Origin: Gemmatimonadota bacterium
Lineage (GTDB): Bacteria; Gemmatimonadota; Gemmatimonadetes; Gemmatimonadales; GWC2-71-9
Length of the DNA stretch: 5,990 bases
Assembly (NCBI GenBank): GCA_003220985.1
Contig: QHTY01000173.1
Span: 1-5,990 of the forward strand
Direction of reading: 5' to 3'
Position numbers and translations under genes: made by a program. Of this stretch, positions 5,951 to 5,990 are shown piece after piece; the stretch's first letter is position 1; the number at the start of each line of letters is the position of its first letter. The notes beneath the pieces were generated by a model, which was not told the origin of the DNA, did not search any database, and was given only the letters and a program-made list of their open reading frames with translations.

Positions 5951-5962
5951 CGAAAGAACTGA
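5084..5962 (+). CDS. GH16 endo-glucanase lipoprotein, second copy
   Basis: 292 residues. ATG at 5084 overlaps the preceding stop (ATGA), implying coupled translation; no convincing Shine-Dalgarno lies ahead of it. The leader has R2 and R6, hydrophobic 'LPAVLGLLAPLAG' and lipobox L-A-G-C with Cys21, so it is a lipoprotein; Tyr at +2 is not an inner-membrane retention signal by the E. coli rule. A 30-residue Ala/Pro/Arg linker replaces the polyproline spacer of the first copy. The GH16 domain starts at 'WVEVWSDEFTG' and ends at 'IDYVRVYLRKN'. Catalytic E171-x-D173-x-x-E176 lies in 'GELDIMENHG'. Compared with the first copy, 9 residues are missing between 'GPCRYT' and 'VSPGRVEAR', the place of the usual 'TSA-x-I-T-T' strand. 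The Cys before the catalytic motif (W-P-A-C-G-E) is Gly here. The active site is complete, so it is probably functional with altered cleft or specificity. Confidence 0.92.
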   Translation: MRVGGRNLPAVLGLLAPLAGCYHPRTLKPQRALDRAEPAAAASSRPLPDWVEVWSDEFTGARGSGIDTTKWRYDTSDGCAQNNCGWGNNEKEYYRASRDNIALNGRGQVQIVARAAPAGLSCYYGPCRYTLWVSPGRVEARLKLAPGQGLWPAIWLLGKNIESVGWPAGGELDIMENHGSDVTTTSSAVHGPGYSGNTPFAHALARGTLDRGFHRYAIEWDSLRIRFFVDDTVHYVVSKTDVQHYGNWVFDQPFYLILNLAVGGHFDGDPQSDAIFPATMLIDYVRVYLRKN

Positions 5963-5990
5963 CGGCGCTCAATCCGGTTTTCGGTAGTTC

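Noticed and set aside
5963..5990. Possible terminator after the last gene
   Set aside because: The 28 bases to the window edge show no inverted repeat followed by a T run; the terminator, if any, lies outside.

Overview
The window is a tightly packed, high-GC bacterial stretch with nine genes, all on the + strand: one cut by the left edge and eight complete. Four of the eight complete genes appear to start with GTG. No RNA gene, mobile element, CRISPR array or gene-free stretch over about 40 bases is visible. Tat and lipoprotein export signals point to a diderm-type bacterium. The mix of a DUF4440-like secreted protein, a VOC protein, a GNAT enzyme and GH16 lipoproteins would fit Gemmatimonadota or Acidobacteriota, but the phylum is an inference and was not tested.

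Left part (1-1891): accessory metabolic genes. They are the 3' end of a YjbQ/UPF0047 gene, a secreted NTF2-like (DUF4440-type) protein 4 bases later, a VOC (glyoxalase-fold) protein with a strong Shine-Dalgarno, and a RimJ/RimL-type GNAT acetyltransferase whose fifth-position region carries a G9 run. They share a strand but show no obvious common pathway.

Right part (1914-5962): five genes that look like one transcription unit. A 70-residue coiled-coil/single-TM protein comes first. A 453-residue APC-superfamily permease follows, in the same frame and separated by TAG plus one codon. Then comes a Tat-exported SGNH/GDSL hydrolase (ATGA overlap) and two tandem GH16 endo-glucanase lipoproteins (17-base overlap, then ATGA overlap). 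The two glucanases are about 70% identical by hand alignment and both keep the ExDxxE catalytic motif. They differ in the linker (14 consecutive prolines in the first, none in the second) and by a 9-residue gap before the 'SPGRVEAR' strand in the second.

Working model (inference): the lipoproteins cut a beta-glucan at the cell surface or in the periplasm, the SGNH enzyme removes ester groups, and the permease imports a small product or an unrelated co-regulated substrate. No SusC/SusD, TonB receptor or regulator is inside the window. No clearly new system is evident. The most unusual points are the permease/GH16 pairing, the amber-separated membrane-protein pair, the polyproline/G-quadruplex tract and the diverged GH16 duplicate.
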